A stretch of 64,000 bases of DNA, from NCBI GenBank assembly GCA_030765455.1, contig JAVCCM010000103.1:79502-143501 (forward strand). The letters are read 5' to 3'. A program made the translations under genes and the position numbers. A model generated the notes under the pieces. That model saw only the letters and a list, made by a program, of their open reading frames with translations, ran no database searches and was not told the origin of the DNA. This DNA comes from Candidatus Electryonea clarkiae (GTDB lineage Bacteria > Electryoneota > Electryoneia > Electryoneales > Electryoneaceae). Shown piece after piece: positions 36,895-45,969 of this stretch (position 1 is its first letter; the number at the start of each line of letters is the position of its first letter).

Positions 36895-36950
36895 TTTTTT
36901 ATAATCAGATTATATCTTGATTTTTAATTTATTTATTGAAAGAATTTAAC

Positions 36951-37550
36951 ATGATTAAGCAAAGCATTTACATATTATCGCTTATTGCACTTGTCATTAC
37001 AACTCTTATTGTTAGTGCAGGATGCAGCGAGAAGCAAAAAGTTGACGAGGTGGAAACAACAACACCTGCAAACAATCAGGAAAATTCAGTAATTGCTGTT
37101 GTCAGTCCCGAAGAAGCAGGTCTTCTTCCGGAAGAAAAAGCACAGCCAGCTCCTGAATGGGTTATGCCTGATCTCCAGGAAAAAGAGATTTTCTCATCAG
37201 AATTTCTTGGGAAAGTAGTAATACTTGATTTCTGGGATACCTGGTGTCCGCCCTGCCGTAAGGAAATTCCTGGATTTGTGGAATTGCAGGATAAATACAG
37301 TGATAAAGGTCTAGTTGTCATAGGTGCAGCGTTTGGACGCGAAGGTGGTGATAAAGTGAGAGCATTCGCTAAAAAATACAAGATCAACTATCCCACCACG
37401 TTTGCAACACCAAAAGTTATGCAGATGTTTGGTGGAATACAGAGCATTCCAACGACCTTCATCATTGACAGAAAAGGGCTTGTCAGGGGGATGCATGTTG
37501 GATACGTGAAAAAAGAAGTATTTGAGAAAGAAATCTTGGCGCTTTTATAG
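36951..37550 (+). CDS. TlpA-like lipoprotein thioredoxin
   Basis: 199 aa. The lipobox LIVSAGC directs it to the membrane surface outside the cytoplasm. After a linker of about 50 residues the thioredoxin fold has the active site WDTWCPPCRKEIP and the cis-Pro segment GIQSIPTTFIIDRKG. TlpA/ResA proteins reduce disulfides, for example in cytochrome c maturation. ATG 36951 (MIKQS) gives a clean signal; the in-frame TTG at 36936 does not. As the last gene of the ECF sigma operon it may be a target of that regulon. Confidence 0.9.
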   Translation: MIKQSIYILSLIALVITTLIVSAGCSEKQKVDEVETTTPANNQENSVIAVVSPEEAGLLPEEKAQPAPEWVMPDLQEKEIFSSEFLGKVVILDFWDTWCPPCRKEIPGFVELQDKYSDKGLVVIGAAFGREGGDKVRAFAKKYKINYPTTFATPKVMQMFGGIQSIPTTFIIDRKGLVRGMHVGYVKKEVFEKEILALL

Positions 37551-37580
37551 AAAGTGAATTATTAATATTCGGTTGTGCAT

Positions 37581-37619
37581 CATAAGAAAATCCATCTCGA
37601 TAAGATGGATTTTCTTATG
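37581..37619 (+). terminator. Perfect 17-bp stem-loop terminator after the ECF operon
   Basis: cataagaaaatccatct pairs without mismatch with agatggattttcttatg around a 5-base loop, 31 bp after the TlpA-like stop. The T-rich right arm would act as the run on the plus strand. Confidence 0.75.
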
Positions 37620-37662
37620 TTCTATAGATTGCGAACGAATCGAAGAAATTATGTAAATTTTC

Positions 37663-37752
37663 TGTCGTCCCTGCGGGACTTGATAGCTGGTGCATTTATA
37701 CTCCCAGGGCTTACGCCACTAGGCTACATGCTTCCGACCCTTCGGGTCTTTT
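37663..37752. repeat. Dispersed 'ggcttacgcc / gacccttcgggtc' repeat; rest of gap 37620-37919 empty
   Basis: Contains gtccctgcgggac, cccagggcttacgccac, ggctacatgcttc and gacccttcgggtc in the same order as the complement of 20370-20425. These are a mobile or REP-like repeat family with short palindromes. The remainder of the gap shows nothing. Confidence 0.7.
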
Positions 37753-37919
37753 GTGATGGGTATTGTCTAATCTATTCTTTGTAGATTTGTCTTATTTGTT
37801 CTCTGTAGAAGTTGCATTAATCTCGATTTTATCGTCCTATCATCCAAGTTGACACTTTTTGTATCAACCTACATTTGGATGGGATACCAAATTTCCGGTT
37901 TCAGATTTTTTATTAACCA

Positions 37920-38873
37920 TCAGATTGCCATTGCAAATCCCAATCGGTGTACCTGTCCGATAGCGCCCATAGACTGGAAGGCATAATCAAAATTCATTCT
38001 TTGCCAGTTTATTCCCAGTCCACCGGAAATGCCAGCGAAACTGTCACTTGCGCCTTCAACCCTGTAATCGATACCAAAAGAAGTATAACCAACGCGTAAC
38101 TTTAAGATGGGTGAAACAGTAAATTCACCGGACGCGGTTAAATATACATCCTCATTCTGTTCAAGATGAGATGCAGCGCTAAGTCTTAATGGTAGATGCT
38201 CCAATTTCTTTGAACCGCCGGCACGAATCGTCATTGGAATATCTTCGGATACTTCGTTATAAGCGCTTATTTGTGTACCGATATTGGATACTGTTGCTGC
38301 CAGGTCGATATCGCTTATTCCCGTCTCAAAGTATAGTCCGGCGTCAAATGCAACAGCGCTGGATTTGTAGGATTCGATTTTTCCACTGACGAATTTCCCT
38401 GCAGCACCCGCGGATAATCCTTTCACAATGGTTTTACCATATCCTGCGATCAACATAATTTCGTTTGCTGTAAACGTACCGTTCCGGGCAGCGTCCAGCG
38501 AAGCATATTCATCGAAACTGCCATAATTAAAATGGGAAATCGCGACACTGCCATAACCCTGCAATAGAGGACGACCATAGGCAGCCATTCCCGATGACAG
38601 ATCAATTGGATGATCCCCGTACGCAATGGATGTTTTTTGAGTGCTGTTTGATGCGAGCCCGGCAGGATTGTTAAAGATCGCATCCAATCCTCCATACCAG
38701 CTCAGTGCTACCGGGTGTCCGCCCAGCGCTGAACCGCGGGGTGTAGGGTCAATACGCATCAGGTCAAAAACACCTGATCCAAAGGCTGAACCGGTAATAA
38801 TATTTGCAATTAAAAACACACAGAGAGCTGCGACTGCTCCTGGTCTAAGTTTCTTCAGAGTCTTCATATTCAT
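37920..38873 (-). CDS. PorV/PorQ-like outer-membrane beta-barrel protein
   Basis: 317 aa. The signal peptide is at about residues 1-33 (ALCVFLIANIITGSAFG). Mature start FDLMRIDPTPRGSALGG and DAIFNNPAGLA are the signature of the PorV/PorQ/UPF0164 group of FadL-like barrels, some of which shuttle type IX secretion cargo. The chain ends in Ile after HRLGFAMAI. ATG 38873 is chosen because CGGGAG lies seven bases before it. An upstream frame extension to 38951 would spoil the signal peptide. It overlaps the upstream peptidase gene by 29 bp. Confidence 0.8.
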   Translation of the reverse strand: MNMKTLKKLRPGAVAALCVFLIANIITGSAFGSGVFDLMRIDPTPRGSALGGHPVALSWYGGLDAIFNNPAGLASNSTQKTSIAYGDHPIDLSSGMAAYGRPLLQGYGSVAISHFNYGSFDEYASLDAARNGTFTANEIMLIAGYGKTIVKGLSAGAAGKFVSGKIESYKSSAVAFDAGLYFETGISDIDLAATVSNIGTQISAYNEVSEDIPMTIRAGGSKKLEHLPLRLSAASHLEQNEDVYLTASGEFTVSPILKLRVGYTSFGIDYRVEGASDSFAGISGGLGINWQRMNFDYAFQSMGAIGQVHRLGFAMAI

Positions 38874-39843
38874 GCCATTCTCCCGATGTTGAGTCCTCGT
38901 TCCAGTCGGGTGTTTGCCACCCATAAACATCTCCAGGGTTTTCGTGGTCATCGCCGCTGTGCAGATATCGTTTTCGACGATAAATTGTAATACCGCCTAC
39001 TACCATTACCAGCATCGAAGCGCTTCCCCAAAGAGCCAAATCGAGATCAAACCATTCTATAAGCATCCACCATTTATAACGTTTACGTAAACTTGTATGC
39101 CAGGCAATTTCTACCATATAAAAAGACTGCCCGGTTATTTCCTGAAATATTTTGTCTGGATTTTCATCGTTCTGATAACTTTTTACCAGGAGGGCAATAC
39201 TCTCCCAGCCGTATCGATCCACTAAAAAATCTACCATATCAATTGCTTGAAGATATGCAACACGTGCCTGTTCCGGCCCGAATTTCAAAACATCGTCAAT
39301 TTCATCCAGTGTAACTGTTTTCCGCAGAACAACGGCACGAGCAAGCGGAACCCGGTTCCTATAGAGTGTTTCACCGCTAAGATAGACAGCGAGTCCCTCA
39401 GATAGCCAGCGGGGAAGATGCGATTTACCGTCCAGCTCTGTTAACAGGTGTACCCCTTCATGCAATGCTGTAGTTTTAAACTGTCCTTTATTCTTCAATA
39501 GTCGCGGAGACTTAAGCACTACGACTCTCTGACGAGGGAAAACCGCTCCGCCAGTCCACTCGGGCAATCCTCTGGTCAAATATTTGAATCGTGCTTCATT
39601 GGGTGCGATAAACACTCGTACACCATCGGGAACTCTAACCTGTAGTTTATCTGCGAAATCTTCAAGAAAACTCCTGTACCATTCACCTAAGGCTTCCGAT
39701 GCATCATTGTCAGCCGCCTCATAGTAAATCAGGAAAGGTCCGTCCTGAGCTTCCAGCCATTCTCCCGGAGGCAGCTTTTCATAGGCAAATAAACTAAAAG
39801 CAGTAAAATAAAATAAAATAATAATAGATAGAAAAATTCGCAT
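38845..39843 (-). CDS. Peptidase MA-like (gluzincin) protein with C-terminal membrane helix
   Basis: 332 aa. A signal peptide (ends near LFAYE) is followed by a zinc-metallopeptidase fold with ALHEGVHLLTE (HExxH) and WLSEGLAVYLSG, whose Glu is the likely third ligand, as in the peptidase MA-like group. One membrane helix near residue 273-292 (LWGSASMLVMVVGGITIY) leaves a short acidic C-terminal tail. The catalytic domain should be in the periplasm. The gene overlaps the PorV-like gene by 29 bp, so the two are probably cotranscribed, possibly in outer-membrane protein processing. Confidence 0.8.
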   Translation of the reverse strand: MRIFLSIIILFYFTAFSLFAYEKLPPGEWLEAQDGPFLIYYEAADNDASEALGEWYRSFLEDFADKLQVRVPDGVRVFIAPNEARFKYLTRGLPEWTGGAVFPRQRVVVLKSPRLLKNKGQFKTTALHEGVHLLTELDGKSHLPRWLSEGLAVYLSGETLYRNRVPLARAVVLRKTVTLDEIDDVLKFGPEQARVAYLQAIDMVDFLVDRYGWESIALLVKSYQNDENPDKIFQEITGQSFYMVEIAWHTSLRKRYKWWMLIEWFDLDLALWGSASMLVMVVGGITIYRRKRYLHSGDDHENPGDVYGWQTPDWNEDSTSGEWHEYEDSEET

Positions 39844-39913
39844 AATTTTCAGTATTTGTATAGATATAGGGGACTATTCTTTATTCATATATATTGTATC
39901 GCAAAGATTCCCA

Positions 39914-42379
39914 TTATGCCACCGTTACAGGGTCAATATCAACTATCCAGGAAACTTTTGGTGGAATTTCAATTGCCTGACTTACTTTCCTGATCGCAGT
40001 CCGGAGTTTTATCCCCGATGGATCGTCTCCACGCTTGGTACGTACTATAATTCTACTTCGAAACTTTCGTTTAACCCTCTTTATCATTGCAGGAGCAGGA
40101 CCAATAATGATTATCGGTTTTCCAATATTGCGAAATGCTGAAGCTGCTATGTCTGCGTATTCTGTAACTTTTTCTTCATCCTCAGACGCCAGGGTGATTA
40201 CCGCCATTCTTGCGAAAGGCGGATAATAAAATGAATTCCTGAATTCCAATTCACGTTGAAGAAAACCATCAATATCAGGTTCTGCAAGTGATTGAAACAA
40301 CGCATGTTCCGGATCGAGAGTCTGAATGACTACCACTCCCGGATTTTTGCCTCTTCCGGCTCTGCCCGCCGCCTGAACCAGGAGACGAAATGTACGTTCG
40401 GAAGCGCGAAAATCAGGTTGGAAAAGAACAGGATCGGCATTTATTACTCCCACAAGAGTAACATGACCGAAATCATGTCCCTTGGCAACCATCTGCGTTC
40501 CGACCAGTAATTGTGTATCGCCTGAAGCGAATGATCTGAGGATTTCCTTGTAAACACCTGCTTTTTTCGTAGCATCGCTATCCATACGCATAGGAGACAA
40601 TTGTGGAAAACGTCTCTGGATTTCCTCTTCGATTCTCTGGGTTCCGGCTCCCTTTGCTGAGAGTTTGGTTGAGTCACATGATTCACAGGTAGCAGGTACC
40701 GATCTGGAAAAACCACAAAGATGACACCTCAAACGCCCTGTTTCAGTTCCATAGTGGAGCGTCAATGAGATTGCGCAATCAGGACACATTATGCGTTCAC
40801 CGCAATCTCGGCAGACGAGTACCGGCGAATAACCACGACGTGAAATCAATAACACTATCCCCTCATCCAGCTCCAGCCGCGATTCAATCTCGCGTGTCAA
40901 CTCTGAACCTATATAAGGAGCAGCTCCGCTTTCACGTCTTCGATCAGCAATTTTTATCAGGGGCCAGCCTGCTCCAAATCGTTTGGATAAGGTGAGCCGC
41001 TTAATATCCCCGGTTTTGGTTAGACGGATGCTTTCAAGGCTTGGGGTTCCTGAACAAAGCAGAACTCGCGCGCCATTTTGTTTCGCCCGAACCATCGCTG
41101 TTTCCCTGGCGTTATATCTCGGAGGGGGATCTGACTGTTTGAATGATTCTTCGTGCTCTTCATCTACAACAATGAGTCCGAGATTTTCCATAGGGGCAAA
41201 TACAGCCGAACGGGGTCCAATAATTACTTTGGCGCTGCCGTTTCTTACATGTCTCCAGGCAGCTAATCGTTCTGTCTGGCTTAAACCTGAATGCAACACA
41301 GCTACGTTTGAACTGATCTCTTTTTTGATTCGTGAAACTACCTGGGGTGTTAATGAGATTTCCGGTACTAAAAGGATAACTCCGCGTTCTTGCTCAATTT
41401 CATGTTTGATTATTTCAGTATAAACTCTTGTTTTTCCACTGCCGGGAGGACCGGTGAGTAGGAAAGAATGATATCCACCTGAAACTGAAGATTCGATAAC
41501 AGAATTCACGGCGAGATCCTGCTCATCTGTCAGCTTATGGACTTCATCAGTTTCGCGGGGATCAAAACCATCAATTTTCAGCTTTTTTGGAACATGTTCA
41601 GTTGTAACATAACCTTCTTGAATCAATGGTTTCAGGATGTGGCGTTCAACCCGGGCAGTTTTTCTTAAAACTCCCCAATCCAATTCACCGCCAGCCCTGT
41701 ATAAGTGTTCGAGTAACCTGATTCGAGCTTTTAATCTTGAAGGAATTACATCTATATCAGCATCCGGATTCAGCTTGATTATTTCAACCGTGTGTGATTT
41801 TCCTAAATTTATTCCGGCTTTTTCAGTGATTGAGACAAGTTCATGCGATTCTAATATTTTAAGATTTCCGGTTAATCCTTTTCGCCCATACAGGGAAGCG
41901 ATTTTATTTATGGAGCCGTTCCTGATTCCGGCAACGATTCTTGCCAATTTCAGGAGTGCCTTTGATTTGAGGATTTCATGATTCCATTCGCCCTCAAATT
42001 CAGATCCAATCCATCTCACATTCAGTTTAGGCGCAGCAATCAAACCGGGAGGCAGGGCAGCTCTTAAAGCATCAATCCAGTCACAAATGTAGTACTCGGC
42101 GATCCAACGGGTTAATCGAAGAATATCAGGCGGGATTAGAGCAAAATCATCCAGAACGTCAGTAATATTCCTTATGACAAAGTTTTTATCTGTTTCCTTG
42201 GTAAATGGCGAATCGGTGTTCTGTTCAACGATAATGCCAATTGTATTAGTTTTACCGAGGGGAACGCTGACGCGCCTCCCGGTAAAGTCAGTTTTTCCGG
42301 GAAGCGCTCCCATCCCATAAGTGAGAACATTGCCGCCACCCTGAACGACGGCTACCCGGCAAAGCATCGGATTCGTCAT
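39914..42379 (-). CDS. priA: Primosomal protein N' (replication restart helicase PriA)
   Basis: 821 aa superfamily 2 helicase that reloads the replisome at stalled forks. The N-terminal 3'-DNA-end-binding region is followed by Walker A GPPGSGKTRVY, motif II VVDEEHEESF and GSATPSLES-like RVLLCSGTPSLES. The zinc-binding insertion has CRDCGERIMCPDC and CHLCGF...CESC. Helicase C-terminal motifs VGTQMVAKGHDF and QAAGRAGRG are intact. Length is at the long end of normal. Its first four bases overlap the stop of der (ATGA). Confidence 0.96.
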   Translation of the reverse strand: MTNPMLCRVAVVQGGGNVLTYGMGALPGKTDFTGRRVSVPLGKTNTIGIIVEQNTDSPFTKETDKNFVIRNITDVLDDFALIPPDILRLTRWIAEYYICDWIDALRAALPPGLIAAPKLNVRWIGSEFEGEWNHEILKSKALLKLARIVAGIRNGSINKIASLYGRKGLTGNLKILESHELVSITEKAGINLGKSHTVEIIKLNPDADIDVIPSRLKARIRLLEHLYRAGGELDWGVLRKTARVERHILKPLIQEGYVTTEHVPKKLKIDGFDPRETDEVHKLTDEQDLAVNSVIESSVSGGYHSFLLTGPPGSGKTRVYTEIIKHEIEQERGVILLVPEISLTPQVVSRIKKEISSNVAVLHSGLSQTERLAAWRHVRNGSAKVIIGPRSAVFAPMENLGLIVVDEEHEESFKQSDPPPRYNARETAMVRAKQNGARVLLCSGTPSLESIRLTKTGDIKRLTLSKRFGAGWPLIKIADRRRESGAAPYIGSELTREIESRLELDEGIVLLISRRGYSPVLVCRDCGERIMCPDCAISLTLHYGTETGRLRCHLCGFSRSVPATCESCDSTKLSAKGAGTQRIEEEIQRRFPQLSPMRMDSDATKKAGVYKEILRSFASGDTQLLVGTQMVAKGHDFGHVTLVGVINADPVLFQPDFRASERTFRLLVQAAGRAGRGKNPGVVVIQTLDPEHALFQSLAEPDIDGFLQRELEFRNSFYYPPFARMAVITLASEDEEKVTEYADIAASAFRNIGKPIIIIGPAPAMIKRVKRKFRSRIIVRTKRGDDPSGIKLRTAIRKVSQAIEIPPKVSWIVDIDPVTVA

Positions 42380-43689
42380 TTTTTTCGGAATGTTACACGA
42401 ATTGGCACGCCTTCAAAACCGAATTCCTCGCGTATGCAGCGTTCAAGAAAACGCTTATATGCCTCGGGCATCAGGTTGGCGTAGTTCATAAAAACTGCAA
42501 AACGTGGAGGATTAGTTGCGACCTGGCTGGTATATTTTATCTTCAACCATTTTCCTTTTACAGAAGGTGGAGGTTTATACTCGATGATACGTTGAATGAA
42601 CTGATTAAGATTTGCTGTGGAAATGCGATTGCCTCTCTGTTCATGGACTTTCATAGCTGTATCAAGGACATTACGCGCTCTTTGTCCGGTCAGAGCTGAA
42701 ATAAACACTACGGGAACAAAGGACAGGTCAGGCAGTTGAAGACGTAACTCTTTTTCAAACTCAATTAAAGTGCGACTATCCTTTTCGATGAGATCCCATT
42801 TGTTTATTACTGCTATAAGCCCTTTTCCCTTGTTTCTTACATCATCTAATAAACGCCGGTCGTACTGAGTGAGACCATCAGCCGCGTCAATCAACACTGC
42901 AGCAACATCGCTCCTGTTGATTGCACGGATTGTACGCAAAGCAGTATAGTATTCGAGCGATTCTTTGTATAATTCACGTGATCGTTTTAACCCGGCGGTA
43001 TCGATAAGACGAATAGATTTTCCCTGGTAGCGCATTAAATGATCGACAGCATCCCTAGTAGTGCCGGGCTTTTCGGAAACGATTTGACGCTCCGAACCAA
43101 TCAGTCGGTTGAGAAGAGATGATTTTCCAACGTTCGGGCGTCCAATCAGCGCCAGCCGAACCTCGTCTGCATCAGTTTCAGGATCAAGTGATTCCGGAAG
43201 GTCTTCCACTACGAAATCGAGGAGGTCGCCAGTATTCATTCCGCTTATGCCGCTGACCGGAACCGGCTCGCCAAGACCAAGATTATAAAAGTCGAGTGCG
43301 GCTGTTTCATGTTGCGGGGTATCAATCTTGGTGACCGCAAGAACAGTGGAGAGACCGGACCGCTGTGCAAGGCGGGCTACCTGCATATCACCCTCCAAAG
43401 AACCGACCTGTCCATCAACGACAACGATTAATTTATCCGCTTCAAGGATAGCGACTTCAGCCGCTTTGGATACCAGTTTCTCGATATCTTTAGCTGCTCG
43501 ACCTACCAGCCCGCCGGTATCTACCAGTGTGAATTTATATCCGTTCCATTCCATGTCCTGGCTGATACGGTCACGTGTCACACCGGACTGGTCATCCTCG
43601 ATAGCTACCCGTCTTTTTATCAACCGGTTAAATAATGTGGATTTCCCGACGTTCGGACGACCGACAATTGCTACTATTGGTTTGCTCAT
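42376..43689 (-). CDS. der: GTPase Der (EngA), ribosome assembly
   Basis: 437 aa with two tandem G domains and a KH-like C-terminal domain, needed for 50S ribosomal subunit maturation. The first P-loop is GRPNVGKSTLFNRL near residue 9 and the second GRPNVGKSSLLNRL near residue 182. G3 motifs are DTGGL and DTAGL, and G4 motifs TKID and NKWD. The C-terminus (IREEFGFEGVPIRVTFRKK) is diagnostic. It is coupled to priA by a 4-bp overlap. Confidence 0.97.
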   Translation of the reverse strand: MSKPIVAIVGRPNVGKSTLFNRLIKRRVAIEDDQSGVTRDRISQDMEWNGYKFTLVDTGGLVGRAAKDIEKLVSKAAEVAILEADKLIVVVDGQVGSLEGDMQVARLAQRSGLSTVLAVTKIDTPQHETAALDFYNLGLGEPVPVSGISGMNTGDLLDFVVEDLPESLDPETDADEVRLALIGRPNVGKSSLLNRLIGSERQIVSEKPGTTRDAVDHLMRYQGKSIRLIDTAGLKRSRELYKESLEYYTALRTIRAINRSDVAAVLIDAADGLTQYDRRLLDDVRNKGKGLIAVINKWDLIEKDSRTLIEFEKELRLQLPDLSFVPVVFISALTGQRARNVLDTAMKVHEQRGNRISTANLNQFIQRIIEYKPPPSVKGKWLKIKYTSQVATNPPRFAVFMNYANLMPEAYKRFLERCIREEFGFEGVPIRVTFRKK

Positions 43690-44186
43690 ATTAGTTTTTC
43701 TTAGTTGTAAAATGAAATTGAAAGAATGAAAATATCATTATATACTTTTCATCAGAGATTTACAATAATGCATAGTTCAAAGCAATCTAAAAAACGTGAT
43801 TGACCCATCCCTGAATAATTTAATCCTTCCCCGAAGGGGATAGATTTCAATAGCCATGGGTGACACAACCCATGGTGACAATGATACTGCTTATAGACCC
43901 TGAAAGGGTCTGACAATAGGAACGTGAAAAGATAATGTGAAAGCCTTGTTCATAGTAAGTGCAGCACAATATCAGTATAGATTGTTGTCCAACCCCATTC
44001 AGGGTTGGTTATTTTTTAATCTCAGTCCCACAGGTTTAAACCTGTGGCTATTCATATTATTCCCTTCCAGGGAATTGAATCAAAATTTACAGCTACAAAG
44101 ATACAACAAAATTACAACTTGTCCTTGAAATATCAGGATATAACAGAGGCTTGTAAATTAATCGTTACCTGATTATCTTATAATAT
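43690..44186. repeat. Cluster of six short palindromes (43828-44075)
   Basis: The gap between der and hicA has six hairpins in 250 bp: tcccc/gggga (43828-43840), ccatgggt/acccatgg (43854-43875), agaccc/gggtct (43895-43911), ccaaccc/gggttgg followed by TTATTTTTT (43989-44019, terminator-like on the plus strand), ccacaggtttaaacctgtgg (44028-44047, a perfect 20-bp palindrome) and attccct/agggaat (44059-44075). All are of similar size, evenly spread and unrelated in sequence. No ORF is credible. Confidence 0.75.
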
Positions 44187-44372
44187 ATGAAAGTCAGGGA
44201 AGTTATCAAAATTCTGGAAAAAGATGGTTGGTATATTGTAAGGACTAAAGGTAGTCATCGTCAATATAAGCATCATATTAAGTATGGTTTAGTCACAATT
44301 GCCGGAAATCCTGGCGATGACCTTGCTCTTGGTACCCTGAATAGCATCTTTAAACAAGCAGGTATGAAATGA
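44187..44372 (+). CDS. hicA: HicA-like mRNA interferase toxin
   Basis: 61 aa double-stranded-RNA-binding-like fold toxin (YcfA/HicA family). The signature is KVREVIKILEKDGWYIVR followed by KGSHRQYKH, which contains the catalytic His of the GSH motif. The C-terminus LGTLNSIFKQAGMK is typical. It cleaves mRNA unless neutralised by HicB, whose gene overlaps it by 4 bp. A TATAAT sits only two bases upstream of the ATG, so a leaderless or misjudged start is possible. Confidence 0.9.
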   Translation: MKVREVIKILEKDGWYIVRTKGSHRQYKHHIKYGLVTIAGNPGDDLALGTLNSIFKQAGMK

Positions 44373-44581
44373 AGTTCTTAGTAATTTACGAGGAAACAGA
44401 CACAGGATTTTCAGCATTCTCACCTGACCTCCCCGGATGTATTGCTACAGGCTCTTCCAGAGAAGAGGTTGAGCAAAATATGAAAACCGCACTGTCCATG
44501 CATATTAAAGGTTTCCAAGATGAGGGTATGGAATTGCCCCAACCCAACAGTATCTCAACTTATCTTGAAGTCGCTTCCTGA
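44369..44581 (+). CDS. hicB: HicB-like antitoxin
   Basis: 70 aa, the degraded RNase-H-like fold of HicB: FLVIYEETDTGFSAFSPDLP, GCIATGSSREEVEQNM, then an ALSMHIKGFQDEG helix. It lacks the separate C-terminal DNA-binding domain of long HicB proteins, so transcriptional autoregulation is uncertain. It is translationally coupled to hicA. Confidence 0.92.
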   Translation: MKFLVIYEETDTGFSAFSPDLPGCIATGSSREEVEQNMKTALSMHIKGFQDEGMELPQPNSISTYLEVAS

Positions 44582-44591
44582 GTTGGAAAAG

Positions 44592-45578
44592 CTATTCTTT
44601 CTCCTTCAAAATTGTTTTACATAGGTACCACCATCCATCTCTTTGTGCCTGGAAGACTATCCCTGTTGAATATTTACGTGGATATGTCCAGATATAACTG
44701 CCGTCTCCAGAATAATCCAGAACTCTATCCCAAACAGCCTCATTAATTTCATCGCTATATGACCATCCGACTTTCCCGTCTTTTTCAACAAAAAAGAACG
44801 GTTTATCGTTGATCAATGTATATCCATGAATTGAGTCATACCCGAGAAGGTCGCATAAATCAACTCCATTTTTGACAGTATGCCATCCTGCTTTTCTTGT
44901 TTCAGTTTTTGACTTTTTGTAAGTAATCACCCATACTGTTTTTTGGAATATCCCTCCCCAGAATCTAGTATAGCCTGGGAGATATGGTGCATATAGCATT
45001 TTGAAGCTATAAACCAAAGCTCCATTGCGATGCAATTCATGCAATAGTTCTTCAGTCTTCCCGGCAGATTCAATCTTAGAGGTGTCTTGATTACTTTCAA
45101 TGATATGTAGAGACCATATCGCACCATCCGTTCCCTCATACTCCCAACCATTTATGCTACCTTCACTAGACGAAGCCCCGAATAGCCTGCCTATTTCATC
45201 TTGATCTTTTCTTTCATATGGCCATCTTGGACCAAGCAATTCTACTGTGACGTGTGGATGTATTTTGTCCAATGAATCTGATTTTAATTCAAATATTTCA
45301 GTAATTTTTTGATCTGCTGGATCTGGACCATCAAGTGATCCACGATCTTTAAATAGTGGGTATTCATAGATTTCAAGTTGATATTCGCCATGTGTATTAT
45401 CTTGGTTTTCCTCTGTCACTGGAGTCGTTACGTTCTGCTGAATATCTGGCTGGAAGTTTGATGTATCTGGATTTGAAGGCTCTTTTAATTCTTTTAATAT
45501 TTTGTTTTGATTTGTTTTAAAACCTGTGAGAAAGAGAATATTTAAGAGTAAAATTAGGGTGATAAAAACCCGATTCAT
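44592..45578 (-). CDS. Exported protein of unknown function
   Basis: 328 aa. A hydrophobic signal (VFITLILLLNILFLTGF) is followed by a polar, low-complexity linker of about 60 residues and a globular region. Segments such as FFFVEKDGKVGWSYSDEINE resemble WG-type repeats, but too few are seen to assign the family. No catalytic motif is recognised. ATG 45578 is chosen for the GGAGG eight bases upstream; an in-frame start five codons earlier is unsupported. It converges on hicB with only 10 bp between the stops. Confidence 0.7.
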   Translation of the reverse strand: MNRVFITLILLLNILFLTGFKTNQNKILKELKEPSNPDTSNFQPDIQQNVTTPVTEENQDNTHGEYQLEIYEYPLFKDRGSLDGPDPADQKITEIFELKSDSLDKIHPHVTVELLGPRWPYERKDQDEIGRLFGASSSEGSINGWEYEGTDGAIWSLHIIESNQDTSKIESAGKTEELLHELHRNGALVYSFKMLYAPYLPGYTRFWGGIFQKTVWVITYKKSKTETRKAGWHTVKNGVDLCDLLGYDSIHGYTLINDKPFFFVEKDGKVGWSYSDEINEAVWDRVLDYSGDGSYIWTYPRKYSTGIVFQAQRDGWWYLCKTILKEKE

Positions 45579-45658
45579 CGCTATATCCTCCATTTATAAT
45601 TAGATATTCAGCATTTAACCAGAGAAATTGTTTTACAATGGAAAGATCAGATTAGTCG

Positions 45659-45730
45659 GGCGGCGGACGAGGATTGAACTCGCAACCCCCAGCTTGGGAA
45701 GCTGGTGCGCTACCATTGCGCCACCGCCGC
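45659..45730 (-). tRNA. tRNA-Gly (anticodon CCC)
   Basis: On the minus strand a full cloverleaf is seen. The acceptor stem is GCGGCGG/CCGCCGC, the D arm GCGC/GCGC, and the anticodon arm CCAGC-TTCCCAA-GCTGG giving CCC. The T arm is GCGAG-TTCAATC-CTCGT. The CCA end is not encoded. It lies between two genes in an otherwise featureless gap (45579-45969), with no repeat that would mark an integrated element. Confidence 0.93.
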
Positions 45731-45969
45731 ATAATTGTACTTTTGACAATAATAGGTTCACCTTCATCGAAAGCGACCTACTAACATACTCTGGTTTCTA
45801 TTCTAACAAATCTGTCCAGATTTTGCAATTACTTGATTCTGGTTTGACTCGCTATGGAATGTAAAATACTCTCTCAATAATCTTACTGTTAATAAAATAA
45901 ACTGGTAAACCCGGAAAATTTCACTATCTTGTTAGTTTGAACATATTCAGTAAAACTTTCAGGAATATC

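Noticed and set aside
45659..45730. Integration site for a genomic island at tRNA-Gly
   Set aside because: No repeat of the tRNA 3' end and no integrase were found in the window.
45628..45864. 78-aa open frame on the plus strand
   Set aside because: It runs straight through the minus-strand tRNA-Gly gene and has no family motif.
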